Positions 63,336-64,000 of a stretch of 64,000 nt of DNA are shown in pieces. The stretch is taken from contig JADHYV010000004.1 of NCBI GenBank assembly GCA_027604705.1, positions 434,001 to 498,000 of the forward strand, read 5' to 3'. Position 1 is the stretch's first letter, and every line of letters begins with the position of its first letter. Both the position numbers and the translations under genes were made by a program. The notes under the pieces were generated by a model. That model did not search any database. It saw nothing but the letters and a program-made list of their open reading frames with translations, and was not told the origin of the DNA. Source of the DNA: Allomyces arbusculus (taxonomy: Eukaryota > Blastocladiomycota > Blastocladiomycetes > Blastocladiales > Blastocladiaceae).

Positions 63336-64000
63336 GGATGGTGATGGGATGGGGCGGGAGGTCGTGATGGCGTGCGATGTTGTGTGTTGGATTATCTTGC
63401 TACATCTTTATTTTGGTGCATTATTTTTATTCTTGTTTTCTGGTTGGTGCGCCGTTGAGCTCAACAGTCGCTCTTCCCTCCCCTCTCTCACCTCTCTCCA
63501 CCCTTCTTCCTTCTTCCAGGTCACGCGTGGTCATTACAAAAGTTTGCTGAGGAACTGGCTTGTCTCGTTTCCAAGCGCACCAGGGAAGTAACACGGCACA
63601 TTCTTGCCCAACAGAAAACGGTATGGACACTGGACAAACCGGACACGACCCAACCCAACCCCACGAGCAAAACCAAATACGCCCGCGCTTCACGCGCATC
63701 TCTCTCTCTCCACGCACTCGGACCCTCACGTGTCTTCGCTCGACGGCACCCACCTACGAATCCACCAAACGTCAGTCTCGATCTTTCCAACCCCTATTCT
63801 CCCCCCCCCCCCCCCCCCCGCCCCCCGCCCAGAAAAACCCGCCCCCCGGCGGGGCACCCGGGGCACCCCCCCCCACCCCCCCCCGCCCGCGGCCAGCCCC
63901 CCCCCCCCNNNNNNNNNNTCCATCTCCCCGCACCTGGCCCCACACGGGTTTTTGCTCGTCGGGCCCCACCTAAGAAACCCCCAAACCTACTTCTGGCTAT
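63336..64000. other. 3' flank of the Mdm31-like gene and low-quality end
   Basis: No gene seen. From 63801 the sequence turns into C runs broken by G, with an N gap; this part is probably unreliable. Confidence 0.55.
63909..63918. other. Assembly gap (10 N)
   Basis: Ten Ns preceded by about 100 nt of C-rich homopolymer sequence, the same pattern as at the other gap. Confidence 0.99.

Noticed and set aside
1-64000. Transposons, viral fossils, CRISPR arrays
   Set aside because: No reverse transcriptase, integrase, transposase or capsid motif, no terminal repeats and no spaced direct repeats were recognised.

Overview
The window is nuclear DNA of a GC-rich fungus with about 25 closely packed genes, most carrying short introns (about 60 to 130 nt). 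Genes typical of fungi (an Mdm31-type mitochondrial protein, a Gcn4-like bZIP factor, a fungal-type GT31 glycosyltransferase) sit beside genes normally kept only by organisms with a cilium: ARL6/BBS3 and a TMEM216-type transition-zone protein, next to each other at 3.2-5.2 kb. A PDE9A-type cyclic-nucleotide phosphodiesterase is also present. Together these suggest a flagellated (zoosporic) fungus, probably Blastocladiomycota or Chytridiomycota. That placement is my inference, not a database result.

Layout. 0-5.2 kb: 3' end of a CHID1-like GH18 gene, an MFSD5-like transporter, TMEM216-like, ARL6. 5.4-9.7 kb: an acidic protein of unknown function and a leucine-rich-repeat protein. 10.3-11.3 kb: a divergent histone H3 that looks like the centromeric variant CENP-A/cenH3. 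11.6-18.6 kb: PDE9A-like, complex I NDUFA9, splicing factor PRP46/PLRG1. 18.9-29.3 kb: an AP-1 accessory-like protein rich in FGDF motifs, exportin-7, eIF2-beta, CSN1. 29.9-37.2 kb: a secreted two-domain protein, a membrane-anchored SH3 protein, a small membrane protein, a GT31 glycosyltransferase. 38.9-42.7 kb: a 1231-residue Gln/Ser-rich repeat protein with a block architecture and no recognisable family. 44-46.6 kb: a tandem pair of glutathione S-transferases whose promoters lie inside in-frame, mitochondrial-presequence-like extensions. 46.6-47.3 kb: a damaged-looking NTF2 gene. 47.8-53.1 kb: UPF1 and ARP2, divergent. 54-64 kb: a bZIP factor with upstream ORFs, a putative secreted metalloprotease, a LIM protein, Mdm31-like.

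Exon structures were worked out by hand by joining GT..AG junctions so that conserved family motifs run through; nearly all give whole-codon totals close to the usual family length. About two thirds of the donors read GTNCG, which appears to be the local splice-donor style. Two 10-base N gaps (53726 and 63909) lie in G/C homopolymer sequence that should not be trusted. I saw no rRNA, convincing tRNA, transposon, viral fossil or CRISPR array.
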